NCBI GenBank assembly: GCA_036362985.1
Contig: JAYGXS010000005.1
Location: 7,686,019-7,750,018, forward strand
Reading direction: 5' to 3'
DNA length: 64,000 nt
From: Ligula intestinalis
Taxonomy: Eukaryota > Platyhelminthes > Cestoda > Diphyllobothriidea > Diphyllobothriidae
Positions 11,641 to 20,020 of the stretch are shown piece after piece; the first letter of the stretch is position 1; every line of letters starts with the position of its first letter. The notes beneath the pieces were generated by a model. The model worked only from the letters and a program-made list of their open reading frames with translations. It ran no database searches and was not told the DNA's origin. A program made the translations under genes and the position numbers.

Positions 11641-12085
11641 TACACGAATTCTAGGCTGTAGTTTGGTATTGTGCAAAATTTTATCCCACTTATCAACCAT
11701 CTGGTTGTCCAATATCCAAAAAAATCCATTAAAAGCATTTTAGAAAAAAGGATTTGGTTAGTAGCAATGAAGCCCATATCGGATAGGTCATTTCAGTTCA
11801 AAACATAGTAGACACTTTTAACCTTTAACGTACATCTTTGAAAAACCTTCGTACCAAAAAATAGTTTTGCCACCAAAAAGTATCAAAGCATCTCATTCAG
11901 TGAAGAGGAGTTAAGTGTCGTCGGGTAAGCACTTTGAATGGTAGGAGAACGAGGGACAGTTAACGCCTCTCTCCAGTGTCCATGTTCGCTGAAAGTGGTA
12001 AGTAAAGGTAACCAGGGTCTAGCTAAGCACACACATATAAAGTTCCCATTTGCGGGCTTCGAGTCATGTCACCACGATTGACGCT
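11641..12085. other. No recognised feature
   Basis: This lies downstream of the minus-strand membrane-protein ORF and would hold its 3' untranslated region if that gene is real. I see no clear poly(A) signal on the minus strand close to the stop. Confidence 0.3.
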
Positions 12086-12403
12086 CTACACCCCCTGCGG
12101 TTGAGGTTGATCTTGTTCGTCCGATTGGAAGGCATCATTGTCAGCAAACTCGTTCTGCATTCGCATAAGCTCCTCAAAGTCCTTCTTCGCCTTTTGCCTC
12201 TTCCGGATCCTCTTGTAGGTGAAGAGGATGATGAAGAGGACACAGCAGGCTACTCCAAAGAAAAAGACAACTATGCCGGCGATTTTTCGAGGCTCGTCTC
12301 CTTCGTCCTCGCCCTGACCCCAGGAACATCCACCAATGAGGAAACTCAGGGTAAACAGAGCAAAGAGTATAAACAAGAAGGGTTCACCCTCAAACAACAA
12401 CAT
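12086..12403 (-). CDS. Small membrane protein, unknown function
   Basis: An intact 105-residue frame starts at an ATG with A at -3 (ACGTCAGCATG context). Residues 1-25 form a hydrophobic, signal-like segment (FILFALFTLSFLIGG). Residues 26-40 are short and acidic. Residues 41-64 form a transmembrane helix (IAGIVVFFFGVACCVLFIIL), followed by a basic stop-transfer stretch (KRIRKRQKAKK) and an acidic, glutamine-rich tail. The layout suggests a type I single-pass or two-pass protein with a cytoplasmic tail. I do not recognise the family. It stands out because hydrophobic, charged and polar segments alternate in a protein-like way, unlike other ORFs here. It could be one exon of a larger gene. Confidence 0.5.
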   Translation of the reverse strand: MLLFEGEPFLFILFALFTLSFLIGGCSWGQGEDEGDEPRKIAGIVVFFFGVACCVLFIILFTYKRIRKRQKAKKDFEELMRMQNEFADNDAFQSDEQDQPQPQGV

Positions 12404-12476
12404 GCTGACGTCTCAGCTGGTTCAAAACGCTGAATGAGTGCTGACAGAAGTGAAAATTTAATCGATTCGCACGCGT

Positions 12477-12515
12477 CAGCGTGTGTGTGTCTGTGTGTGG
12501 GTATGTGTGTGCGTA
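12477..12515. repeat. GT microsatellite
   Basis: An impure run of GTGTGTGT with TGTCTG and GGTATG interruptions. It lies just upstream of the minus-strand membrane-protein ORF. Confidence 0.8.
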
Positions 12516-13430
12516 GTAGACTCAGCTACGCCTCACAAGCGTAACGCATTTCTTGTCAGCTGTCTCGGTTACTTGAAAAGTTTGCAATTATCGACGCAGC
12601 TCCTCCTTCGTACGTGTTGAGCGCGCGATGATTAGCGCCTTTCCATGCGAGCTGAGAGAGAAAGGGGGAGAGAGACAGCGTCCTGTTTGACAGTCTACTT
12701 GAGCAGACGGTAAGTGGAGTGGGGTTGGTGTTAGCAGAGGTAACAATACGTCTATTACTGGTGGTCATACATGCGCTCACTTCTGATTGGTTACACAGTC
12801 TGTCAGGCCTGGGACTGGTAGGTCGATGCAGGCTTAGTTGGGCTTCTGGTTAAGTGACACGCCAAGGTTATGTTCCAAGCCTGGGGTTGGGTACGGCTGG
12901 TCGCTGCCGGCTAACAAGCCGGAAGTGGTCATTTCAGTCGGTTATACGTTCAGCTCGTGCGAAATATTTATCTGTGTTGATACGAAGCACCAACGTTTAG
13001 AGCAATAAAAACAATTCTACTGAATACCATGCATCCATATAGCTTACCGGTTATTTAAATGTCATGCCCACTTCAAACTTGTTCTAAAAATTATTGAGTC
13101 ATTATTTTGAATTCGACAGCTTAGTTGAAACATGTAGGTGTGTGGAGTGTCCAGTTGTTTTGAAAAGCCGTTAGATATTTACTCCAATATTAATATTTTA
13201 AGTAAGGATGTGTAATTTTCCATTTACAGTTTCATGATCTCTTTTCACGGACCGTCTGTAAAGCTGAATGCTCTATTGCCCTATATCTGAAGCAAACGCG
13301 TTAGTAAGTACTTTGAATGTTAAGCAAAGCCGTTTTAATCAGAGATTTAACACTTATTAATGGCGAAAAAAATAAAATCGTTTTTGCTGTGTATCGAAAT
13401 TGCATCTTTAATAACAAATTTAATCTAATT
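12516..13430. other. No recognised feature; possible upstream region
   Basis: Upstream of the minus-strand ORF at 12.1-12.4 kb. It holds a purine-rich patch (GAGAGAGAAAGGGGGAGAG) at about 12,654-12,672 and then AT-rich sequence. No promoter element can be defined with confidence. Confidence 0.3.
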
Positions 13431-13435
13431 GGCCC

Positions 13436-13560
13436 AATTGAAAAAAATGCATGGCCTGGGTGTGCTTCGAACCCACGTCAGCAGGGAAGACTTTAATACA
13501 GCCAACGCTATACCAATTGAGCTAAGAAGGCACGCTAAGAGCCATGAAGTTAATCACATT
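13436..13560 (-). repeat. tRNA-derived SINE, copy A
   Basis: The reverse complement carries TAGCTCAATTGGTATAGCG (A-box type, 13,505-13,524) and GGGTTCGAAGC (B-box, 13,464-13,474), as in a tRNA head. The same unit occurs at 13,830-13,950 with matching flanks. The spacing between boxes is longer than in a functional tRNA and the stems are imperfect, so this is a SINE or pseudo-tRNA. Confidence 0.6.
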
Positions 13561-13623
13561 TGGGTCAGTTTACCCGCCCAGCCTACAGCACGTTTGCAAT
13601 CCAGCAATGTTTCTGCTACTCAG

Positions 13624-13700
13624 GTCTCTGATGATGAATCCGCGACGGATGTCGAAACGTCAGGCGAGTAAACATATTGTCCCAGCAATCGAGTCTTCGT
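13624..13700 (+). repeat. PLE-type tail with hairpin motif
   Basis: CTGATGA at 13,628 is followed by a hairpin (ATCCG-CGA-CGGAT) and GAAACGTCAGGCGAGTAAA, then TGTCCCAGCAATCGAGTCTT. The same tail appears on either strand at more than ten places in the window. Confidence 0.7.
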
Positions 13701-13829
13701 ATTCTCAATACGGATAGAGAACGCTGACTGTCCAGGCAGGATGTCCGAAGCAGTAATGCAGAATGACTACTAGGCTGACTTAATTATTAGGACGGTTTTG
13801 ACAGATAAGAATAATTTAATTACCCAATT

Positions 13830-13950
13830 GTGACTAAATTTGTGGCCCTTAGTGAAATTCGAACCCACATCTGTAAAGAAGGCTTTAGAACAGCCAACAC
13901 TCGAACAATTGACCTACGAAGGCAGGCCGCGAGCCGTGAATTTAAGCAAA
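13830..13950 (-). repeat. tRNA-derived SINE, copy B
   Basis: The reverse complement has CCTTCGTAGGTCAATTG, an anticodon-like arm GGCTGTTCTAAAGCC, and GTGGGTTCGAATTTCAC, whose arms can pair as a T stem. The TTCT loop would read as an arginine (TCT) anticodon. An extra segment between anticodon arm and T arm and a poor acceptor stem argue against a working tRNA. Confidence 0.6.
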
Positions 13951-14042
13951 CTTGGGACGATTTATTCAAAGATGCCAAACCCCTCCTTATCGTTACACAT
14001 AGCACCTATCAAAAACGTTTAGGTAATCTTGCGCTCTAATTT

Positions 14043-14181
14043 AAACCTCAGTCTCTGAACATCCGTGATCTCTTCTGACACAAAGACTGTGCTGGCTTAG
14101 ACGCAAAACCATTATTTAAGGCGAAGAATATTGCGCAATGTCTGAACTTTAACAGCAATCTCACATCCAGCCAGAAAAGCC
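14043..14181 (+). mobile_element. Penelope-like fragment, left half of a split copy
   Basis: The plus strand reads HKDCAGLDAKPLFKAKN and CLNFNSNLTSS. This is the segment after the reverse transcriptase that appears as RKDCGGLKTK and NNNSNHPISHK on the minus strand at 15.1 kb. It stops at 14,181 where a 576-bp inverted-repeat element begins, and the reading continues at 14,758. It was therefore one fragment before that insertion. Confidence 0.75.
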
Positions 14182-14757
14182 GGCAAAAGTAACTTATGCA
14201 GTCCCACTCATATACCCCTAGTCCCAGCATTTTTCCCTAAGAAAACGGTCGTTATAGAGTTTTGGGAGGTGGGGACATAAGATAGGCAGAAAATGTAATT
14301 TTTAGAAGTAAGTGTCAAATGAAAAATGCAGTCGAAGTTGTTTCCCGCGACAGCTGTGAGTAAGTTGTTCCACATGCAATTTAAAGGCGTGGGCGGCACT
14401 TCGCGCCGCGGGCTTTACTAATCTAACTCCAGAACGGTAAGTTGGACCCCATGTACGTTGAAATAGACGACCTCCTAACCACCCTTTCTTTTTTTCGGGA
14501 GTTTCAAGAAACCTACAATTTTGATAATCGTGTATTTCCGCAATATGTTGAGCGATAATACACATTAGGGAAATCTACGAATATAAATCAATAACACTTC
14601 CAAATACAGTAAAATAAAAATGCATATAACAGTTATTAAAGCATACTTCACTGCGTATCCAAATTCCCCACTCACAAAACCTTATAAACACCGTTTACGT
14701 AAGACAACATGCTGGAAGTAGAGATTAATGGTTGGGACTACGTAAGCAACATTTGCC
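14182..14757 (+). mobile_element. Non-autonomous TIR element, copy 1 (576 bp)
   Basis: Ends are GGCAAAAGTAACTTATGCAG at the left and, reversed, GGCAAATGTTGCTTACGTAG at the right; inverted similarity runs on through CCCA and CCAGCAT for about 50-60 bp. Flanking 8-mers are GAAAAGCC (left) and GAAACGCC (right), a target-site duplication with one mismatch. The two PLE halves on either side become contiguous if the element is removed. Copies of 574 and 576 bp lie at 24,038 and 61,898. No transposase is encoded. The 8-bp duplication and GG ends would suit hAT or Merlin relatives, but the superfamily is not determined. Confidence 0.85.
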
Positions 14758-15000
14758 GAAACGCCTTTGCATGAGGACAGTATATCGGTGCGTTGAGGCA
14801 CACTGTAGGAAACCCGAAGATCCGGTTGTGGAATTGCACTTTCATCGACGGGTGTTCAGAGAAAATGGTGAACCCCAAAAATTTGTCACGCGCTGCCTGC
14901 ACAAACGCGACGAGTAAAAACATCGTACGCAAACCCAAATTTTAGCGACCGACTCCATCGGTCCAAAACGTCTCGGAAAGCGTCAGCCGACCTCTCCCAC
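14758..15000 (+). mobile_element. Penelope-like fragment, right half of the split copy
   Basis: Reads CMRTVYRCVEAHCRKPEDP, then HRRVFRENGEPQKFVTRCL and HKRDE before a stop at about 14,917; degenerate similarity continues to about 15,000. It continues the 14,043-14,181 fragment across the inserted TIR element. The endonuclease domain is missing, and a minus-strand PLE copy begins immediately afterwards. Confidence 0.75.
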
Positions 15001-15002
15001 AG

Positions 15003-16740
15003 TTAGAGTCGCGTACAGTGCGTCTCAACACGTCGATAGAGCGTCTTTACGCAATTTCGTTTGTGGCTGATTGGGTGGTTGCTGTTGTTATTCGGTACTT
15101 GCATCGTGTTTGTCGCTTTCCTGATTTTTTTAGTCTTTAGACCACCACAATCTTTGCGACAGACGAGGATATCAAGAAAGGCCAGCTGGTCGTTCACTTC
15201 GTAAATTGGATATCCAAAGAGACGCTGTTGAGCAGTTCCTTGAACGTGAGCACCTGATCCCGTTCGATGATGACGAAGGTGTCATCCACATACCGCGGCC
15301 AGAATTTTGGTCTGTGGTGTCGGAGAACCAGCGACCCCAGCCGTTGCAGGATTGCTTCGGCTATGAGTCCCGAAATCGGTGAACCCATCGGTGTCCCCTT
15401 CACCTGCTCGTAGATTGTTCCGTCAAACCAAACGTACAACCTGAGACAGAACTTCAGGTACTGTAGGATTTGCGCATGTCCAAGGCGATTCTCCGTCTCA
15501 TCGTATTTGTTTCGTAGGAGTAATTAAACGGTCTCGATTGCCAGAACCATGAGGGATAGAAATGAAAAAAAGGGACGAGACATCAAAGGAAACTATGATA
15601 TCACTTGGAAAGAGACTTGCCCCTTTCAGTTTCTCCAGGAATTGTGTTGACGAGCGGACCGTGGTCTCCGAATCAGCGGTCAGAAATTTGACACGCCGAA
15701 AGAGCCACTCTGCTAGTCCGTACGTTGGAGTGCCTCTTAGTGATACGATGGGTCGGAGCGCCTTCCTTGTGCACTTTGTGGAGGGCCGTTCCTATGGCCT
15801 CCCCAAAGTGCACAGCGATCGAGTCTTCTTCCTCTCAAGAGTGAAAACTGTCTAGCAGGTGTTTTGCAATGGAGGAACGTGACAATTTGTCCTCTTGTTT
15901 TAAAAGCAAATTAAGTAAATGCTCAGAGGCCCTGGTGGCCAATTGCATTTGAGTACAGCCAATGTACTTGCATCTGCATTTTCACGTGCGTTCATAGACA
16001 CAGTTTGGGGTGGCGTGCAAAGGCAAGGCACCTTTTGTCCGGGTAACTAGAAGCCTTTTGGCGGGAGTGAGGGACACTAGTTCAGCGACATTATTTGCCG
16101 CATTGAAACATGACTTTGCTGTTAGTGATTCAGTGAAAATTGGAAATGCTGTGTTCTCCATTTGTTATCTTATTCATGCAAGCAGAGGGGGCATTTGACA
16201 AGCTCTCCCGAAAATTATTTGCACAAATGAATCTCGTGATTATCATTAGGTGTCGAGCTTGGTGCGATGATGGCTTGTCAGTCCACGTCCGCGTCGCTTA
16301 ACGCCGTTTTGATGACGGAACACTCTTATGCGGTCTTTATGGCAGTTTTGGTCTCCCGCACCGTCCCCCGTGACTGAATCCCTCTCCCTCAGGCAAAATC
16401 GCATTGCGGAATATGGGAGCGACAAGACTTTGCGCCCGTTGATGGACTACGATCAGCTTGTGGTTGTCACCTCTCGCAACGATTTTGGCCTATGGGACTA
16501 TGGCATCAAATGAGCAGCAATTTGGGAGCTTGCGTCTTTCCTCTACATTGCTTTTGTGTGCTAGGGCATCCCCTCTCAGAGCAATCTCCTTCTCTAGCGG
16601 ACAAAGATACTTTGTTTAGAACTACAACAGATCCACTAAATGACTTCAGTTGTTTACTGCCGTGGCAGTGGAGCACCGCTGCAGCAAGAAAATGTTGAAA
16701 TCTCGAGGCTGTTACGGACTTTACGAACTGTGCCTCTTTT
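15003..16740 (-). pseudogene. Penelope-like reverse transcriptase, minus strand
   Basis: Read leftwards, degenerate N-terminal similarity begins near 16,740. The reverse transcriptase follows at 15,439-15,194 with YEQVKGTPMGSPISGLIAEA and FWPRYVDDTFVIIERDQ, the PLE versions of the MGSP and YVDD catalytic motifs. Then 15,197-15,003 gives QLAFLDILVCRKDCGGLKTK and RRVETHC, where it stops. At least one frameshift separates the two last segments, and stops interrupt the N-terminal part. The GIY-YIG endonuclease is absent. In intact relatives this protein copies element RNA, priming at chromosomal breaks or nicks. Confidence 0.75.
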
Positions 16741-16767
16741 GATTCTATCATTTTTTATTGCGGTTGT

Positions 16768-16890
16768 CTCTGATGATTACTTTCAGTTGGAATCCGGAAC
16801 GTCAGGCCAATGAACATCTTATTCTAGCAATCGCATCTTCCCTAGCTGAACTAGCTTCTGGAACACGTCTGTTCGCTGCTTCCAGCTAAC
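16768..16890 (+). repeat. PLE-type tail
   Basis: CTGATGA at 16,770, then GGAATCCGGAACGTCAGGCC and CTTATTCTAGCAATCG-type sequence, as in the other tails. It is degenerate: GGAACG replaces GAAACG. Confidence 0.55.
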
Positions 16891-17600
16891 ACGCTGTCCA
16901 ATGCCAGTGTGTCGATAAAGTGTTTGTGGACAACAAAATGATCACCAAAGCCAGAAGTCAGGTAAACCTGATAGGGTTGGATAGTGTGTACTGTAAGTAG
17001 GAGCTTACAAACAGTTCAACAGAAAAGAGCTTTCCGCATTCAATTCTTGTTGCGCGTGGGATTGAAGACAAACCTGGCCCTTCCTTTTTCGCCTCAGGAA
17101 AGCGTGCACAGGGATTGGCATCAACCCAATGAGAGATAGGCAACAGGGCTAGGCAGGTGGCTCCCGCAGTGAACGTGCGACGAAGAGTCGCGTGTGGTCC
17201 TGTGGCAGGTTTGTCATAGAGCGCGCGGGGGCGAAGTTTGGCGGACGAAGCACGATGAGTCACGGATTGCCAGAAGTCCCGGTGAGGTGGGTGGCCGAGA
17301 AATCATCACCCTTACTTCCAAAACCCAGCATGATGAAATATACAGAGATAACGACCGTCATACTGACCAACAAGTAATTTGCGCATCAGGTAGCAATCCA
17401 CGAGTGGACAGGGGGTGATTGTCAGTAGTTTAGTCATTGCATACTTTACCGCTAATTGATGTCCATGTATGCGTGTAGAGGCAGACTTTTCTGTTTGGCC
17501 GTAATAAATTGCATCGCAATCGCCACAAAATTTTCATTAACGACATCTTTTCTGTCCAACTAGCGAACACTATTCTACGGGTGTACAGACTGATATAGAA
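16891..17600. other. No recognised gene
   Basis: A moderately GC-rich patch at 17,040-17,400 has short open frames on both strands but no recognisable domain. Confidence 0.35.
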
Positions 17601-17602
17601 GT

Positions 17603-17715
17603 GTGGTCGTTGGTTTGCGCACCACTTGCATCTGGTACTTCCTCAAGTGGCTTTCAACGAGTTCAGACACCTAAGGAAGTACCAAATCCAAGTGGCGCAC
17701 TAACCAACGACCACC
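17603..17715. repeat. Long hairpin, two ~47-nt inverted arms
   Basis: GGTCGTTGGTTTGCGCACCA and CTGGTACTTCCTCAAGTG on the left are mirrored by CACCTAAGGAAGTACCA and TGGCGCACTAACCAACGACC on the right, with a loop of about 19 nt. The arms encode a peptide like HLHLVLPQVAFNEFRH, related to a sequence at 0.3 kb. It probably formed from two facing copies of a retroelement fragment. Confidence 0.7.
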
Positions 17716-17959
17716 CTTCGAAATAAGCTTGTACAGTTTTAGGATAGGATTGGCTATTTGAACAGAAAAGAGGTCGTTTATAAATTTTTTTGTAGCGACT
17801 GCGATGCACTTTATTTCGCCAAAATTATTGTCTATTAGCCTTGATAAACTTTACTAAAATGGCGACCTTCCTAAGTAAAAGGCTTTTGCAGGATGAAATC
17901 AGCTCAGCTTCACGTCCAATAGGACAACCAATTATAACATGAACCTAAAAAAAGAATCA

Positions 17960-18910
17960 ATGAAAGATAAGGTGCACGTTCCAGTTATTTGCATGGGCAG
18001 CTAAAAGAAATAACCATCTGCCCTTCGTCGATGTCCTTGTGCGTCGGTGTTCAACTGGACAACTGCAAACTCCAGTATTCAAAAGGGCCACCAACAAGTA
18101 TCAAGCACTACATTTCTTCCGATGTCTAAAAAACGTAGTTGCGTTCGTATTCTTTTCCAAAGAGTTGAAACAGGTTGCAGCACTGCAGCTGAACAACAAA
18201 CAATACTTTCACAAACGCTTCCGAGCTAATGGGTACCAGAACTCATTTATCGAAGAAAGTAAGCAGCAAGTGAACCCATGATGGCCGGTGCAACAGCAAC
18301 ACAAAGTGTGAAGGGCCGCTCCCTACATAGAAAGGAGTATCGGAAGCAGTCTCACAACTGCTAAAACTCGCTGGAGTAGGCATTGCCCATCGACCTCAGG
18401 CGACAACACGCTGCCGAATGATGGAACCTATAGACAGATTACTTCCTACTGAGAAATCTGTAGTTTCCTACAAGATACTCTGGAACGCTGGAGACTGCTA
18501 TCACTTTGGAATAACTTGCCAAAAATTGTAGACCCGCATAAACGAACATAAACAACCAGCTTGGAGATTAGACCCGAACTCACAGCTTGCAGCACACAGT
18601 GTAGAGACTGGCCACGACTTCGATAATCGAGGAGCAACCATCGTAGGCTGGGCACCCCACGACGAAACGGCCAGATGAGGAGGCAGGACCCTCTACCGTG
18701 GGGACAAGGCGTTACACTAATTACTGTTTATAATCTTGAATGACCCCCTCATCCTTTTTGGTTGATATTTCTTACTCCTTGACGACCTGATGACATTTGA
18801 CGGTTGATTGGCCTATGCCCACTAAAAGTACCATTCTTTTTCTTGATGCCTCTCATCTCTGAAGATGGACTCCTATAAGAGTTGAACGCTCAGGCAATAA
18901 ACCAATTGAT
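17960..18910 (+). mobile_element. Penelope-like copy: RT end, endonuclease remnant, tail
   Basis: KKRSCVRILFQRVETGCST (about 18,130) and KRFRANGYQNSFIEES (18,205-18,260, another frame) are the post-RT segment. From about 18,520 the sequence degenerately encodes a GIY-YIG-type run resembling R-x-NEH-x-Q, RLDPNSQLAAHSVETGHDFD and GATIVG. A tail follows at 18,855 with CTGAAGA, ACTC-GAGT hairpin arms and GCTCAGGCAATAAA. Frames change several times, so it is inactive. The TTGATTGGCCT block near 18,805 recurs at 36,030. Confidence 0.65.
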
Positions 18911-19290
18911 CCGTTGCTCAACACATCTAATTCCTTGTCTATAGCTAATTTTAGTACATACGCCAAACTGCCAACAACGTACAGCTCAACCCCTTTCCCC
19001 ATCCCATAACCCAAATACACTAAAGACCAACACTAGGTCCACAGTCATTACGATGATCATTATCGCTAATCGCCTCCCCCCCCCCGAAACCAACCCTTTG
19101 CCTGCAACGCATGTAAGAATTTGAGTCTACAAAGCAAATACATCACTGTGCGGTCTTTTACTGCAAGCGGACCTTTTGTGTCGAACATCACCTCACCAAC
19201 TGCAAACCATTTCAGAAGGAATGCGAATAAAATGGTCCAAGTGTGGCCGCGTTGTCAACCTTAACGAAATCTCTTTTTTCAATACAAGCG
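18911..19290. other. No recognised feature
   Basis: Contains a C-run near 19,075. No coding sequence or repeat partner seen. Confidence 0.35.
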
Positions 19291-19400
19291 AAAATGCGAG
19301 TCTCAGGAAGTAACTGAGAAGAAGACGACTCAATCGCTGGGACAACACTTTTATTTGGCTGACGTTTCGAGATCCGTCGAGAATTCATCCTCAGAGACAT
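19291..19400 (-). repeat. PLE-type tail, minus strand
   Basis: The reverse complement reads CTGAGGA, a short hairpin, CTCGAAACGTCAGCCAAATAA and GTCCCAGCGATTGAGTCGTC. It lies head on to the CR1 fragment that follows. Confidence 0.7.
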
Positions 19401-19514
19401 AAGCAGAAAGCAGGTACGGGTAACGCATGCAGAGGCATTTACAGTATTTATAGGATACAGTCATTACTACAAACAAACAACGAAAAGCAACGGTAATTGC
19501 TTTCTTGCGCGTTG

Positions 19515-20020
19515 ATAGTTTGGAAGGTCACCCGCAACGAAGATAATGAAGCAAGTCTGCAGGCAAATTTTCACCGACTAGAGCAATGGTCAAGCGAATG
19601 GCTCCTGCCATTTAGTTTCGCCAAATGCAAAAATAAGCACTTCGGTAGAACTAGCACTGCACATCGGAAAGTTAATAACCCTAATCGCACGCAGCTGCCA
19701 GATGAAGAGGCTCAGGAGGATCTCGGGATGGGGATCATGCTTGCACTTAAACCATCACTCCACTGCTTGAATGCAGCCAAATCTGCAATATCCATAATGT
19801 ATCTCATTAAGCGCGCTTTTGCTAATTTCAATGAAATATGCTTTGGTGAGGTCTTTGGGACGTTTGTGCAACCCCAATTGGAATTCGCTATCTAAGCCTG
19901 GAGACCTTGGAGATTCAAAGATCGAAAAACCCTTGAAAAGGTTCAACGACGCACAAAAAAGTTGGGGCGAGGCCAAGGCTACCCCTCTGATGAGATATGC
20001 TTGACCAATCTTGACTTAAA
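19515..20020 (+). pseudogene. CR1-like LINE fragment, end of reverse transcriptase
   Basis: EASLQANFHRLEQWSSEWLL, FAKCK, LGMGIMLALKPSLHCLNAAK, SIMYLIKRAFANFNEICF and VFGTFVQPQLEFAI follow one another, as in the region after the catalytic FADD box of CR1-type reverse transcriptases. An in-frame stop at about 19,893 precedes AWRPW and LEKVQRR. The catalytic core and endonuclease are absent, the usual result of 5' truncation. The copy on the minus strand at 47.7-48.3 kb has the same order of motifs. Confidence 0.8.

Noticed and set aside
13830..13950. Functional tRNA-Arg(TCT), minus strand
   Set aside because: Anticodon and T arms look plausible, but an extra segment separates them, the acceptor stem is poor, and a second decayed copy lies 400 bp away, as expected of a SINE.
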